Source of the DNA: Chloroflexota bacterium
GTDB taxonomy: Bacteria; Chloroflexota; Dehalococcoidia; SHYD01
Assembly: GCA_016190485.1 (NCBI GenBank)
Contig: JACPQN010000008.1
Coordinates: 1-49,488, forward strand
DNA: 49,488 nucleotides
Reading direction: 5' to 3'
Below the pieces are notes generated by a model, which was not told where the DNA came from, made no database searches, and saw nothing but the letters and a program-made list of their open reading frames with translations. Shown in pieces: positions 28,211-36,864 of this stretch. Each line of letters begins with the position of its first letter. The stretch's first letter is position 1. The position numbers and the translations under genes are program-made.

Positions 28211-29020
28211 ATGGATTACGAGAACATCGTGGTAGAGAAGCGGGATGGGATCTGCAAGATCACCATGAACCGCCCCGAGAAGCTGAACGCGCTGAACGGG
28301 GGCCTGTTGGCGGACCTGTGGGACGTCACTGATGAGATCGAGCGCGACCAGGAGGTCCGCGTGGTGATCCTCACCGGCAGCGGACGCTCCTTCTCCAGCG
28401 GCTTCGACTTGACCCCCGGCCAGGAACGCCACGAGGTCCCACCGACGGGCCGGTGGCATCAGACCCACCTGGCGCCCCGCACCCTCCTGAAGTTCTGGTA
28501 CCTCCGCCAGCCCACCATCGCCGCCGTCAACGGCCATGCCCTGGCTGCAGGCAACGTGCTGGCCCTCTCCTGCGACCTGGTCATCGCATCAGAGCACGCG
28601 CAGTTCGGAGAGCCGGAAATCCGGCACGTGGCCCACTCGCCGGCTACCATCATGCCCTGGATCATCGCCAACAAGCACGCCCGCTGGCTCTACTATACCG
28701 GCGACACCATCGACGCTCACACCGCCGAGCGCTGGAACCTGGTGAACAAGGTGGTGCCTGCGGAGAAGCTGGAGGAAGAGGCCTGGCGGGCCGCCCAGCG
28801 CATCGCTCAGGTGCCTCCCTTCGCCGTGCAGATGATGAAGCGAAGCATCCTGCAGGACTACGACCGTATGGGGTTCTCCGAGGCGGTCGAGGGCCATCTG
28901 ATGCTCCGCATGATCGAAGGTCTGGTTCCAGGGGTAGAAGAGCGGGAGCACCTCGGCCAGGTCCGCCAGAACCAGGGAATGCGAGCCTTCCTCGAGGCAC
29001 GGGACGGCCCCTTCCGGTAA
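28211..29020 (+). CDS. Enoyl-CoA hydratase/isomerase family protein
   Basis: 269 residues from ATG 28211, chosen because GGAGGAAGCG precedes it. The crotonase fold is clear: KITMNRPEKLNALNGGLL, VVILTGSGRSFSSGFDL (oxyanion hole) and VNGHALAAGNVLALSCDLVIASEHAQFGEPEIR. The first catalytic Glu of hydratases (E144 in the rat enzyme numbering, in G-C-E-L) appears replaced, since the motif reads AAGNVLAL; the second (FGEPEIR) is kept. That suggests an isomerase, hydrolase or other crotonase reaction. It closes the first transporter cluster. Confidence 0.85.
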   Translation: MDYENIVVEKRDGICKITMNRPEKLNALNGGLLADLWDVTDEIERDQEVRVVILTGSGRSFSSGFDLTPGQERHEVPPTGRWHQTHLAPRTLLKFWYLRQPTIAAVNGHALAAGNVLALSCDLVIASEHAQFGEPEIRHVAHSPATIMPWIIANKHARWLYYTGDTIDAHTAERWNLVNKVVPAEKLEEEAWRAAQRIAQVPPFAVQMMKRSILQDYDRMGFSEAVEGHLMLRMIEGLVPGVEEREHLGQVRQNQGMRAFLEARDGPFR

Positions 29021-29138
29021 GGGCTGCCTCCCATGTCCGTGGCCTTCAGGAGGGATAAGGCAAAACCCCATTCGCTCCGGTCCTCGACCTCGTTCCGGTC
29101 CTGACAGGAGCAAAGGGGTTCTGGATGAGCGTATTGGC

Positions 29139-29154
29139 GACCCCGATGGGGGTC
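29139..29154 (+). other. Perfect 6-bp GC hairpin
   Basis: GACCCC (29139-29144) and GGGGTC (29149-29154) flank a GATG tetraloop. No T-run follows, so it is not a standard intrinsic terminator. It lies in the long gap between the enoyl-CoA hydratase-like gene and the next cluster, 20 bp before the tRNA-like segment, and could be part of an RNA structure or a DNA site. Confidence 0.3.
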
Positions 29155-29173
29155 AGGGCAGGCAATACCTGTG

Positions 29174-29243
29174 GAGCCAGCAAAGCTAAGAAGCACCCAG
29201 CCCTTACCTTCCGCGGCAGGTTCGAATCCCGCTCGGCTCCCCA
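29174..29243 (+). other. Degenerate tRNA-like 3' end (possible tRNA remnant or attachment site)
   Basis: A T-arm-like hairpin has stem GCAGG/CCCGC (one A-C mismatch) and loop TTCGAAT (29221-29227). The following TCGGCTC is the 3' acceptor strand, then discriminator C and encoded CCA (29241-29243). GAGCCAG at 29174-29180 could pair as the 5' acceptor with one mismatch and one wobble. The D arm lacks the GG of a real D loop and no proper anticodon stem forms. So it looks like the 3' half of a tRNA, as left by an integrative element, or a decayed tRNA. It is not a functional tRNA on this evidence. Confidence 0.4.
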
Positions 29244-29516
29244 AGACGCCCGAAACCGCGACTTTCGTGGAATGGGATCACTCGGCACCCGAGGTGGGAG
29301 ACAACACAAACTTCCTGGTTTACGACCATGTTTGTGCAACTGAGCCGAGAGGGGGAGGGCGGGAAGCCGCAGCTGGATCATAGGGTGCTGCCCACTTTGT
29401 CCCGGGCTTATGACCTGGTTCCAGGACGTGAGGAGCGGAGAGGACACGGACGGGAGCTTTCTTGGGCGCCACCGCTTTTGGCGGGCTGCCATAATGCAAG
29501 CAGTCTAATATATAGG

Positions 29517-29522
29517 TATAAT
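29517..29522 (+). promoter_or_regulatory. Promoter -10-like TATAAT in an AT-rich patch
   Basis: A perfect TATAAT at 29517-29522, with TACAAT close by at 29527, stands in a patch much richer in A/T than the surroundings. No good -35 hexamer lies 16-18 bp upstream. It is 140 bp before the permease at 29662 and is the best candidate promoter for the long cluster that starts there. Confidence 0.35.
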
Positions 29523-29661
29523 TTACTACAATTTGACGGCCCAAACGACGGGTAGTACACTCTCCTAACCGCGACGGAGCGTCACCGTAGCAATCCAGTA
29601 ACCTCGTGGCATAGTTCTTCGGTGCTGTAGCAGCGCAACGCGCCTCGCAGGACAGGCTGAA

Positions 29662-30618
29662 ATGACTGAGTACCTCTTTCGCCGGTTGTGGCTTCTCCCC
29701 CTCAACTTCATCATGGTCACGATACTGGTCTTCGTGCTTATCCGCCTGATGCCGGGAGATGTCCTGCTGGTAAAAGCTGGTGAGGGCTTGTTCGCCGGGC
29801 AGAGGGAGCTGGAGGACCTGAGACGCCAGATGGGCTTCGATAAACCCATTTACGTCCAGTATGGCGAGTTTATCTGGGGTGTTGTGCGGGGGGATTTTGG
29901 CCGCTCTTTCTGGACTGATAGGCCAGTCAGCGCCATGATCCTGGAGCGCTTGCCGGTGACACTAGAGTTGGCCTTCTTTGCCATCAGCGTTGCAGTAACA
30001 ATCGCCATTCCTGTGGGTATAATTTCCGCGATTCGCCAGGACAGCGCCTTGGATTATCTGCTGCGCGGGGTCGCGATCGCGGGGATCTCCGTCCCGGGAT
30101 TCTGGTTGGGTACGTTGGTTATTGCGTTTCCGGCGATCTGGTGGGGCTTCTTGCCACCCCTGCGATTCACACCGTTATTAAGCGATCCGATACGGAATAT
30201 TTCCCAATTCATTCTGCCAGCACTCGTCCTGGGCACCTTGCTCTCGACCACTACCATGCGGATGACCCGTTCCATGATGCTTGAGGTACTACGCCAGGAT
30301 TACGTCCGCACGGCGCGGTCCAAGGGCCTGGGTGAAAAAGTGATTATCATACGTCACGCGCTGAAAAACGCGCTCCTGCCAGTGTGGACTGTAATCGGAC
30401 TCCGGATCGCTTTCCTGATAGGCGGCACCGTGATCATCGAGTCTATCTTTGCCTTGCCGGGCATGGGCACGTTGCTTCTGGATGCCATCAAAACGAGAGA
30501 CTGGCCAGTTATCCAGGGCATTAACATCGTCTTTACCGTCTGGGTACTGGTCATCAATCTTATCGTCGACGTCGGGTACGGGTGGATTGACCCTAGGATA
30601 CGCTTTACAAAGGACTAA
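29662..30618 (+). CDS. ABC transporter permease, DppB type (second set)
   Basis: 318 residues, six membrane segments. MTEYLFRRLWLLPLNFIMVTILVFVLIRLMPGDVL opens it. The EAA-like loop is YVRTARSKGLGEKVIIIRHALKNALLPVWTVIG. It ends YGWIDPRIRFTKD. Codon use and base composition are visibly more A/T-rich than in the genes before 29 kb. The next permease gene starts 6 bp after its stop. Unlike the first set, the permeases here precede the binding protein. Confidence 0.92.
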   Translation: MTEYLFRRLWLLPLNFIMVTILVFVLIRLMPGDVLLVKAGEGLFAGQRELEDLRRQMGFDKPIYVQYGEFIWGVVRGDFGRSFWTDRPVSAMILERLPVTLELAFFAISVAVTIAIPVGIISAIRQDSALDYLLRGVAIAGISVPGFWLGTLVIAFPAIWWGFLPPLRFTPLLSDPIRNISQFILPALVLGTLLSTTTMRMTRSMMLEVLRQDYVRTARSKGLGEKVIIIRHALKNALLPVWTVIGLRIAFLIGGTVIIESIFALPGMGTLLLDAIKTRDWPVIQGINIVFTVWVLVINLIVDVGYGWIDPRIRFTKD

Positions 30619-30624
30619 TAGTTC

Positions 30625-31560
30625 ATGGAGCAGCCACCAGTTGCGCTGAGCACCGACATCATCCAGCCCTTGCCTGGCCTGCGTCGCCGTGAAAAAGGCT
30701 TTGGCGCCATCGGTGGCTCGACACGCTTCATTCAAGAAAAGCCCGTAGCTGCGGTGGGCGGCGCTTTGGTGCTTTGCATGGCTTTTTTGGCCATCTTCGC
30801 GGATGTGGTAGCGCCCCACGACCCGCTGCTTATGTATGACGGTAAAGCATTGCTTCCCCCTAACAGCGAGTTCTGGCTGGGTACCGATCCCTGGGGAAGG
30901 GATCTCGTGAGCCGGATCATCAAAGGGGCGCAGGTATCCATGAGTGTGGGGTTGGGGGCCGTGATCATCAGTGGCATCGGGTCGACGTTTCTTGGTTCTA
31001 TTTCGGCGTATCAGGGCGGTCGGCTTGACACCTATTTCCAGCGAGTTGTGGATGCCGTGATGGCCGTTCCTTCCCTGGTGATGCTGCTGACCATCATGGC
31101 AGTTCTCGGCCCTGGCGTTACCAACATCATCGTGGCTCTGGCGTTCCGCCAAACCTTCACTGAATCGCGCATTGTGCGAAGCGCAGTCCTGGGCATTAAG
31201 GCTCAGCAATACCTCGAAGCCGCAAGAGCGGCGGGCGCGTCGGGACCAAGGATTCTTCTGGTTCACATACTCCCGAATATCATGGCGCCGGTCATCATTC
31301 TTGTTAGCGTGGCGTTGGCAGACAATATCTTGTCCGAAGCCTCCTTAAGCTTCTTGGGGTATGGCGTTCCTATCCACATTCCAACATGGGGCAACATGCT
31401 TTCGAGGGAGAGCCGAGAATTCATGCTTCGGGGACCGTGGATCGCGTTCTTCCCAGGCCTCGCCTTGAGCATCGTGGTCTGGGGGATCAACATGTTCGGT
31501 GACGGTCTAAGAGACGTGCTCGATCCCCGACTCAGGGGCGCGGGCGCCCAGCAACGTTAA
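30625..31560 (+). CDS. ABC transporter permease, DppC type (second set)
   Basis: 311 residues, six membrane segments. Landmarks are FLAIFADVVAPHDPLLMYDG, FWLGTDPWGRDLVSRIIKGAQVSM and the EAA-like loop YLEAARAAGASGPRILLVHILPN. It ends in DGLRDVLDPRLRG. It starts 6 bp after the DppB-like gene and 90 bp before the binding protein. It forms the importer channel with the upstream permease. Confidence 0.92.
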   Translation: MEQPPVALSTDIIQPLPGLRRREKGFGAIGGSTRFIQEKPVAAVGGALVLCMAFLAIFADVVAPHDPLLMYDGKALLPPNSEFWLGTDPWGRDLVSRIIKGAQVSMSVGLGAVIISGIGSTFLGSISAYQGGRLDTYFQRVVDAVMAVPSLVMLLTIMAVLGPGVTNIIVALAFRQTFTESRIVRSAVLGIKAQQYLEAARAAGASGPRILLVHILPNIMAPVIILVSVALADNILSEASLSFLGYGVPIHIPTWGNMLSRESREFMLRGPWIAFFPGLALSIVVWGINMFGDGLRDVLDPRLRGAGAQQR

Positions 31561-31650
31561 GATTAGGAGGCTGTTGTAAAAGGAGGTGATGCCGTGTTCG
31601 ACTCAGGCATAGTGCTATATAGGGTTAGTTGGTCAAAAGGAGCCAGAAGC

Positions 31651-33387
31651 ATGAAGCGATGGATTACCAGCAAGATAGGGCTGCTAGCAGCAGCGGGCAC
31701 CCTGGCGTTTGTCCTTGGATGTACGCCCGGGACCCAGCCGGCTCAGCCGGCTGCACAGCCTGGCGCAGAGACGCCCAAATACGGGGGACTGCTGGAGTTG
31801 GCGCAGACAGCGACCCCCGCGGACACCGACGTGAACATGTACTCTTGTTGCCCCGCATACTGGCCGCTAGTCAGCAAGCGGCTCATTGACTCTGAGCCGT
31901 ACAACCTCGTATTGAAACCAGGGCTGATTGAAAAGTGGCAGCTAGCGTCCGACGGCCTCTCGTACGAATTCAAGATCCGCCAGGGCGTCAAATACCAGAA
32001 CGTGCCTCCCGTCGATGGCCGCGAGATGACCGCCGAGGACATCGCCTTTAACCTGCGTAGGGCGGCGGGAATGGAAAACCCCAAGAACCTGAGCATCACC
32101 AACTGGCCCCGAGCCAGCATATTGGGGGCCATGAAGGACGCCGTCGCCACCGACAAGTACGCGGTGAAGGTAACCTTGAAGCAGCCAGACGCCGGGTTCA
32201 TCGTAGGAGTTGCCGATTTTCGCAACATGGTCTTCGCGCCCGAGGTGGTAAAGCAGTATGGAGACCTCCGCAACACGGAAAAGGCGACCATAGGGGTAGG
32301 GCCTTTTATCCTGACAAAGTGGCAATCAGGCGTGGTGACCGAGTTCAAGAAAAACCCGGACTATTGGGAGAAGGACGAGCGGGGAAACCCGTTGCCCTAT
32401 CTGGATGGAGTCCGCTACACCATCATCCCGGATAAGAACACTACCATGGCGGCGCTGCGGTCAAAGCAGTTGGACCTTTGGGTCGGTGGGATTCCCCAGA
32501 ACCACGAGGACCTCCAGAAGACGAACCCAGAACTGCAATGGCATATGTCCTTGGGCGGGTGTTGCGCAAACGTCGGACCAGGCCTGATGGTGCGGAAAAA
32601 GCCAATGGACGACGTCCGTGTACGTAAGGCCTTGCATCTCCTTCTGGACCGCCGTGCCATCAGCGATGCAGAGTTTGGCGGGAAGGACACCTACAACAAG
32701 TATTGGTTCTACGCGGCTCCCGTGGGGATCTACCTCCAGGATTATGCCCTCTCCCAGGAAGAGATAAGCAAGCTCCCGGGCTGGCGGCAGCCTAAGGACC
32801 AGGATGTGGCCGAAGCGAAGAAACTGCTGGCAGAGGCGGGCTATCCCACAGGTTTTACCTGGATCATGGATACCAACCCGGCCGCCACGGGCGGTTTGAG
32901 CGGAGACGGTGATGGCTGTCCGTTGGTCCAGGGGCAGTTTAAGCGAGACTACGTGGACACCAAGATCCTTCCGGATATGAAGGTGGAGTGCTTCCCCAGG
33001 GAAGGGCCACTTCAGTTCAAAGCCAATGTAGAGTTCGACCATCAGATGTCCTACTGGTGGAGCTATGCCCACGAGTTCGACCCGGGTTTGCAGTTGCACC
33101 AGATCTATGGCTGCAATGGCAGCCGCAACTACACTCAGGGGTGTGACGACAAGTGGACGCAAAAGTGGGAGGCACAGCAGAAGGAGTTCGATTCTAAGAA
33201 GCGCGCTGAGCTGCTCAGGGATTTGCAGCGGTACACCATCGAGCAGTACTGGACCCTTCTTGTATGGTCTTACAACCAGCACGTGTCCGCACAGCCATAT
33301 GTGAAGGGGATACGGGACTGGATCGGCCCGTTCTCTGGCTCATCTGGCGATTACTACACCGCCCGGCTGTGGCTGGACAAGAAGTAG
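31651..33387 (+). CDS. ABC transporter substrate-binding lipoprotein (second set)
   Basis: 578 residues from ATG 31651, with AAAAGGAGCC about 8 nt upstream; an open extension back to 31594 lacks a signal peptide. The signal ends TLAFVLGC, so Cys24 is the predicted lipidated residue. Family 5 fold features: PGLIEKWQLASDGLSYEFKIRQGVKYQN, MTAEDIAFNLRRAAG and TIIPDKNTTMAALRSKQLDLW. The mature protein has many Cys (for example YSCCPAYW, GGCCANVG, GCNGSRNYTQGCDD), unusual for the family and suggesting disulphides or a metal. The ligand is unknown. Confidence 0.9.
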   Translation: MKRWITSKIGLLAAAGTLAFVLGCTPGTQPAQPAAQPGAETPKYGGLLELAQTATPADTDVNMYSCCPAYWPLVSKRLIDSEPYNLVLKPGLIEKWQLASDGLSYEFKIRQGVKYQNVPPVDGREMTAEDIAFNLRRAAGMENPKNLSITNWPRASILGAMKDAVATDKYAVKVTLKQPDAGFIVGVADFRNMVFAPEVVKQYGDLRNTEKATIGVGPFILTKWQSGVVTEFKKNPDYWEKDERGNPLPYLDGVRYTIIPDKNTTMAALRSKQLDLWVGGIPQNHEDLQKTNPELQWHMSLGGCCANVGPGLMVRKKPMDDVRVRKALHLLLDRRAISDAEFGGKDTYNKYWFYAAPVGIYLQDYALSQEEISKLPGWRQPKDQDVAEAKKLLAEAGYPTGFTWIMDTNPAATGGLSGDGDGCPLVQGQFKRDYVDTKILPDMKVECFPREGPLQFKANVEFDHQMSYWWSYAHEFDPGLQLHQIYGCNGSRNYTQGCDDKWTQKWEAQQKEFDSKKRAELLRDLQRYTIEQYWTLLVWSYNQHVSAQPYVKGIRDWIGPFSGSSGDYYTARLWLDKK

Positions 33388-33424
33388 GATCACTGTAGTT
33401 GGGCGAAGATTAGGAAGGCAAACG

Positions 33425-33457
33425 AGGCATGAACCGGCTGCTTATGTAGCCATGCCT
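33425..33457 (+). other. Intercistronic hairpin between binding protein and CoA-transferase
   Basis: AGGCAT (33425-33430) pairs with ATGCCT (33452-33457), and GGCT/AGCC extends the stem after a bulge. No T-run follows. It lies in the 95-bp gap and may limit downstream expression or protect the mRNA end. Confidence 0.3.
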
Positions 33458-33482
33458 GGTCAAGTGTCCGCCGGAAAGGCCT

Positions 33483-34715
33483 TTGACGGCTGTGTCGTTC
33501 TTAAAAGGGACTAGAGTTTTGGACCTTACTCAGGGCAGGGGTGGCCCGTACTGCACCCTCCTGCTGGCGGCCTTCGGCGCCCAGGTCATCAAGGTGGAGC
33601 CGCCGGGTAGCGGCGACGTGACCCGGCGAGAGGGGCCTTTCCTCAAGGACGAGCCTCACAGAGAGCGCAGCGCGCCCTTCCTTTACTTGAACCGCAACAA
33701 ATTGAGCGTGACGCTGGATGTGAACAGCGAGTCGGGCCAGGCGCTACTGCAGCGCCTGGCCCGGATCTCCCACGTGGTTGTGGAGAGTTTCGCCCCTGGA
33801 GCGTTGTCGTCTCTCGCTCTCGGCTACGACGTCCTCCAGCGCGACAATCCAGCGCTGGTGCTGACCTCGGTGACAGACTTCGGCCAGACAGGGCCATACC
33901 GGGACTATCGGGGGTCAGAGATGATCCTGGACGCCCTGGCGGGGTGGGCCTATGTCACCGGGTACCCCGATCGGGAGCCGCTCCGTTCGGGCCTGTTCCA
34001 GGCGCAGTACGCGGCCGGCCTGAACGCCGCCATTCACACCGTCGCGGCGCTCAATGTGGCCTTGCTCACGGGCCAGGGGCGGCATGTGGACGTTTCCGCG
34101 CTGGAGACTGCCGCGCACTGGGTGGGCAGCGCCGTCGCTATGTACACCCATGGTGACGGCGATCGGGTTCGGGCAGGCAACTGGACGGGCATGGTGCGGG
34201 GAGCGGCCGGACCGCGCAGCCATCCTACTGAGATTTACGCGTGCATGGACGGCTATGTGGGCGTAGCGGTTCAATCGCCCCAGCAGTGGGAGATGTTTTC
34301 CCTCCTGCTCGACCTGCCCGAGCTGCGGGATGACCCACGCTTCTCCACCGACTACGCCTCGCGCGGGCAGCACGCGCGCGAGCTCAATGAAGTTGTTGCC
34401 CCCTGGTTCAAGGCCCGGACCCGCGAGGAGATCTTTCGCCTCTGTGGTGAGTACCGGGTCCCCGCGGGGATGGTCTACGATGTGTCCGAGATCCTGCAAG
34501 ACCCCCAGCACGAAGCTGCTGGCTTCTTCACCTGGATCGCTCACCCTGACGTGGGAGAACTACCCTACCCCCTTTCTCCCATCAGAGGAGAGGGCGTCCA
34601 GTGGGACATGGAGCCAGCGCCCCGGCTGGGACAGCACAATAAAGAAGTTTACTGCGGACTGCTGGGCTGCGCTGAGTCAGAGTTGCTCCTTCTCCACACC
34701 ATGGGGGTGGTTTAG
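33483..34715 (+). CDS. CaiB/BaiF family class III CoA-transferase (second tandem pair, first gene)
   Basis: 410 residues from a TTG start (33483) with GGAAAGG close upstream. Typical opening: LKGTRVLDLTQGRGGPYCTLLLAAFGAQVIKVEPPGSGD. GYDVLQRDNPALVLTSVTDFGQTGPYRDYRGSE follows, and the acid segment reads GRHVDVSALETAAHW. It probably transfers CoA to the carboxylate imported by the preceding transporter; that is inference from context. The next CoA-transferase begins 2 bp after its stop. Confidence 0.88.
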   Translation: MTAVSFLKGTRVLDLTQGRGGPYCTLLLAAFGAQVIKVEPPGSGDVTRREGPFLKDEPHRERSAPFLYLNRNKLSVTLDVNSESGQALLQRLARISHVVVESFAPGALSSLALGYDVLQRDNPALVLTSVTDFGQTGPYRDYRGSEMILDALAGWAYVTGYPDREPLRSGLFQAQYAAGLNAAIHTVAALNVALLTGQGRHVDVSALETAAHWVGSAVAMYTHGDGDRVRAGNWTGMVRGAAGPRSHPTEIYACMDGYVGVAVQSPQQWEMFSLLLDLPELRDDPRFSTDYASRGQHARELNEVVAPWFKARTREEIFRLCGEYRVPAGMVYDVSEILQDPQHEAAGFFTWIAHPDVGELPYPLSPIRGEGVQWDMEPAPRLGQHNKEVYCGLLGCAESELLLLHTMGVV

Positions 34716-34717
34716 CC

Positions 34718-35956
34718 ATGTTATTGACAGGAATACGGGTTCTGGACCTGACCACGGCCATCGCGGGCCCCACTGCCACCCAGGTGCTGGCTGACCTGGG
34801 CGCGGACGTGATCAAGATCGAGGGACCACGCCATGCCGAGAGGATGCGCCTGGTCAATACTCCCGCGGCTCAGTTGACCTCCCGGCGGGTAACCGGCAGC
34901 AGCTGGTTCAGCAACCTGAACCGTAACAAGCTGGGCGTATCGCTGGACCTGTCGAAGCCCGAAGGTCAGAAGGTTTTTACGGCCCTGGTGCGCATTAGCG
35001 ACGTGGTGGTAGAAAACTACACCCTTCGGGTGATGCCCAACTTTGGACTGGACTACGCAGCCCTGAAAGCTGTGAATCCCGCCATCATTTACATAGCGAT
35101 GCCCGGCTACGGGCCCGTAGGGCCCTACAAAGACTACCCATCCTGGGGGGAAACCATCGAGGCGACGGCGGGCCTAGCCTACCTAACAGGATACGAGGCC
35201 GGGCCACCGCTGCGCTCGGCTATCATCATGCCCGATGGTCTCGCTGGTCTGAATGCCGCTTTCGCGACAGTCATGTGCCTGCACCAACGTATTCGGACCG
35301 GCAAAGGCCAGCACTTGGTCTTGAGCCAACTGGAGGGCGCAACGCAGCTCGTCGGAGAAGCCATCCTAGATTTCGCTATGAACGACCGGATTCCGATCCG
35401 CAAAGGCAACAGCGACGCTCTATGGGCTCCCCATGGGATCTACTCCTGTGCCGGTGAGGACAACTGGGTGGCCATCGCCGTCGAGACTCAAGAGCAATGG
35501 CTGGCGCTCTGCGGGGCTATGGGGACTCCAGAATGGTGCGGGTCTCCCGACTTCGAGACGGCCGCCGCCCGGCTTAACCATAGGCAGAAACTAGACGAGC
35601 TGGTGAGCGGCTGGACCAAGAGCATTGACAAGTACGAGGTCATGCACCGGCTGCAACAGGCCGGCGTGCCGGCGGGAGCCGTCCTCAAAGCGAGTGACCT
35701 GTCTCAGGATCCTCACCTGAGAGCGCGAGAGTTCTTCTGGGAGTACGGCGAGGCCCTTGGCGATGAGACGGCCGTCTTCCCCTACCCAGGGGGCCGCGCC
35801 AAGTTCGAGGGCAGCTTCCAGCAAGCACGATACCGCGCGCCCGCTTTCGGGGAGCACAACCAGCTAGTGCTGGAGCAAGTGCTGGGTCTATCCTACTGGG
35901 AGGTGCAGGCGCTACGACAGGCGGAGGTTGTCTGCGACGCCCCCATCTATGCCTGA
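34718..35956 (+). CDS. CaiB/BaiF family class III CoA-transferase (second tandem pair, second gene)
   Basis: 412 residues. LTGIRVLDLTTAIAGPTATQVLADLGADVIKIEGPRH opens it. Later come LDYAALKAVNPAIIYIAMPGYGPVGPYKDYPSWGETI and GQHLVLSQLEGATQLVGEAI, again with Glu at the acid position. The C-terminal EHNQLVLEQVLGLSYWEVQAL is typical. It follows its paralogue by 2 bp. GGGGGTGG precedes the ATG. Confidence 0.88.
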   Translation: MLLTGIRVLDLTTAIAGPTATQVLADLGADVIKIEGPRHAERMRLVNTPAAQLTSRRVTGSSWFSNLNRNKLGVSLDLSKPEGQKVFTALVRISDVVVENYTLRVMPNFGLDYAALKAVNPAIIYIAMPGYGPVGPYKDYPSWGETIEATAGLAYLTGYEAGPPLRSAIIMPDGLAGLNAAFATVMCLHQRIRTGKGQHLVLSQLEGATQLVGEAILDFAMNDRIPIRKGNSDALWAPHGIYSCAGEDNWVAIAVETQEQWLALCGAMGTPEWCGSPDFETAAARLNHRQKLDELVSGWTKSIDKYEVMHRLQQAGVPAGAVLKASDLSQDPHLRAREFFWEYGEALGDETAVFPYPGGRAKFEGSFQQARYRAPAFGEHNQLVLEQVLGLSYWEVQALRQAEVVCDAPIYA

Positions 35957-36071
35957 AAACCGCGAGGCTGGGCTGGCCGAGGAGTGTTCCTGCTGCGGGA
36001 GCCCAGCTAGTTAATCCGCGAAGAAACGTTGTTCGGCAGCCGGGAAACATATCCGGAGAAAGGGAAAACTT

Positions 36072-36845
36072 ATGGCATTCGTGGAACTGGAAAAACGGGG
36101 AACGGTGGCCTGGGTGACCATCAACCGCCCGGACCGCATGAACGCTCTGGGACGAGAGGTCAATCAAGGGCTGCGGCAGGCATGGCTTGACTTTGAGGCC
36201 GACCCAGAACTGCGAGTGGCCGTGCTTACAGGTGCCGGCGACCGGGCCTTCTGCGCCGGAGCCGACCTGAAAGAGGCGGCTGCCCGTGGCGGCGAAGGCG
36301 GTCTGGGCGGCCAGCCGCCGGGAAGCCTGCCGGGCCCCAGCGTGGGGATAACCACCAAGCCTGTGATCGCGGCCATTAATGGCTACTGCCTCGCGGGGGG
36401 CTTGGAGCTTGCTGATGCCTGCGATCTTCGCATTGCATCCGAGAACGCCCAGTTTGGCTGCCCCGAAGTGAAGTGGAACCTTCTGCATGGTTACGGCGCG
36501 ATTCGCATGGCCCATTCAATCCCCCACGCCTACGCCATGGAACTGTTAATGACCGGGGACTTTATCGACGCTCAGGAGGCCCTTAAGATCGGGTTGGTGA
36601 GTAAAGTGGTGTCGCAGGGCCAGCTCGTCGCCAAAGCCCAGGCTCTGGCCGAGGTTATTGCGTCGCGAGCCCCACTGGCAATCCGTGCGACTAAGCAGCT
36701 TTTCTATGCGAGCCTCAACATGCCACTCCATCAAGCACTCACGTACTACGGCCCAGTAACCCGGCTCAACTCCCTGAGCGAGGATACCAAGGAAGGGCCG
36801 TTGGCGTTCAGCGAGAAGCGGACGCCGCAGTTTCAGGGACGGTAA
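36072..36845 (+). CDS. Enoyl-CoA hydratase
   Basis: 257 residues. VAWVTINRPDRMNALGREVNQ opens it and GDRAFCAGADLKEAA is the oxyanion segment. Both hydratase glutamates appear present (LAGGLELADACDL and FGCPEVKW). The C-terminal RAPLAIRATKQLF and SEDTKEGPLAFSEKR are typical. It adds water to an enoyl-CoA, so it could follow CoA loading by the upstream transferases. GAGAAAGGG precedes the ATG. Confidence 0.9.
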   Translation: MAFVELEKRGTVAWVTINRPDRMNALGREVNQGLRQAWLDFEADPELRVAVLTGAGDRAFCAGADLKEAAARGGEGGLGGQPPGSLPGPSVGITTKPVIAAINGYCLAGGLELADACDLRIASENAQFGCPEVKWNLLHGYGAIRMAHSIPHAYAMELLMTGDFIDAQEALKIGLVSKVVSQGQLVAKAQALAEVIASRAPLAIRATKQLFYASLNMPLHQALTYYGPVTRLNSLSEDTKEGPLAFSEKRTPQFQGR

Positions 36846-36864
36846 GTCGGGGGAGGGATGGATT

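Larger units (their letters stand above)
29021..29661. other. Long non-coding gap between two clusters
   Basis: 641 bp without a gene I can support. Short frames here have no protein-like character, and two antisense ones read through the tRNA-like segment. It holds the GC hairpin at 29139, the tRNA-like 3' end at 29174 and an AT-rich patch at about 29491-29535. The remainder shows nothing recognisable. Confidence 0.6.

Noticed and set aside
29021-29243. tmRNA (ssrA)
   Set aside because: The tRNA-like 3' end is suggestive, but no 5' partner with the GGATTCGAC-type D-loop region or an ALAA-type tag frame could be found at a fitting distance.
29174-29243. Functional tRNA
   Set aside because: No D-loop GG and no anticodon stem form; the T stem has a mismatch.
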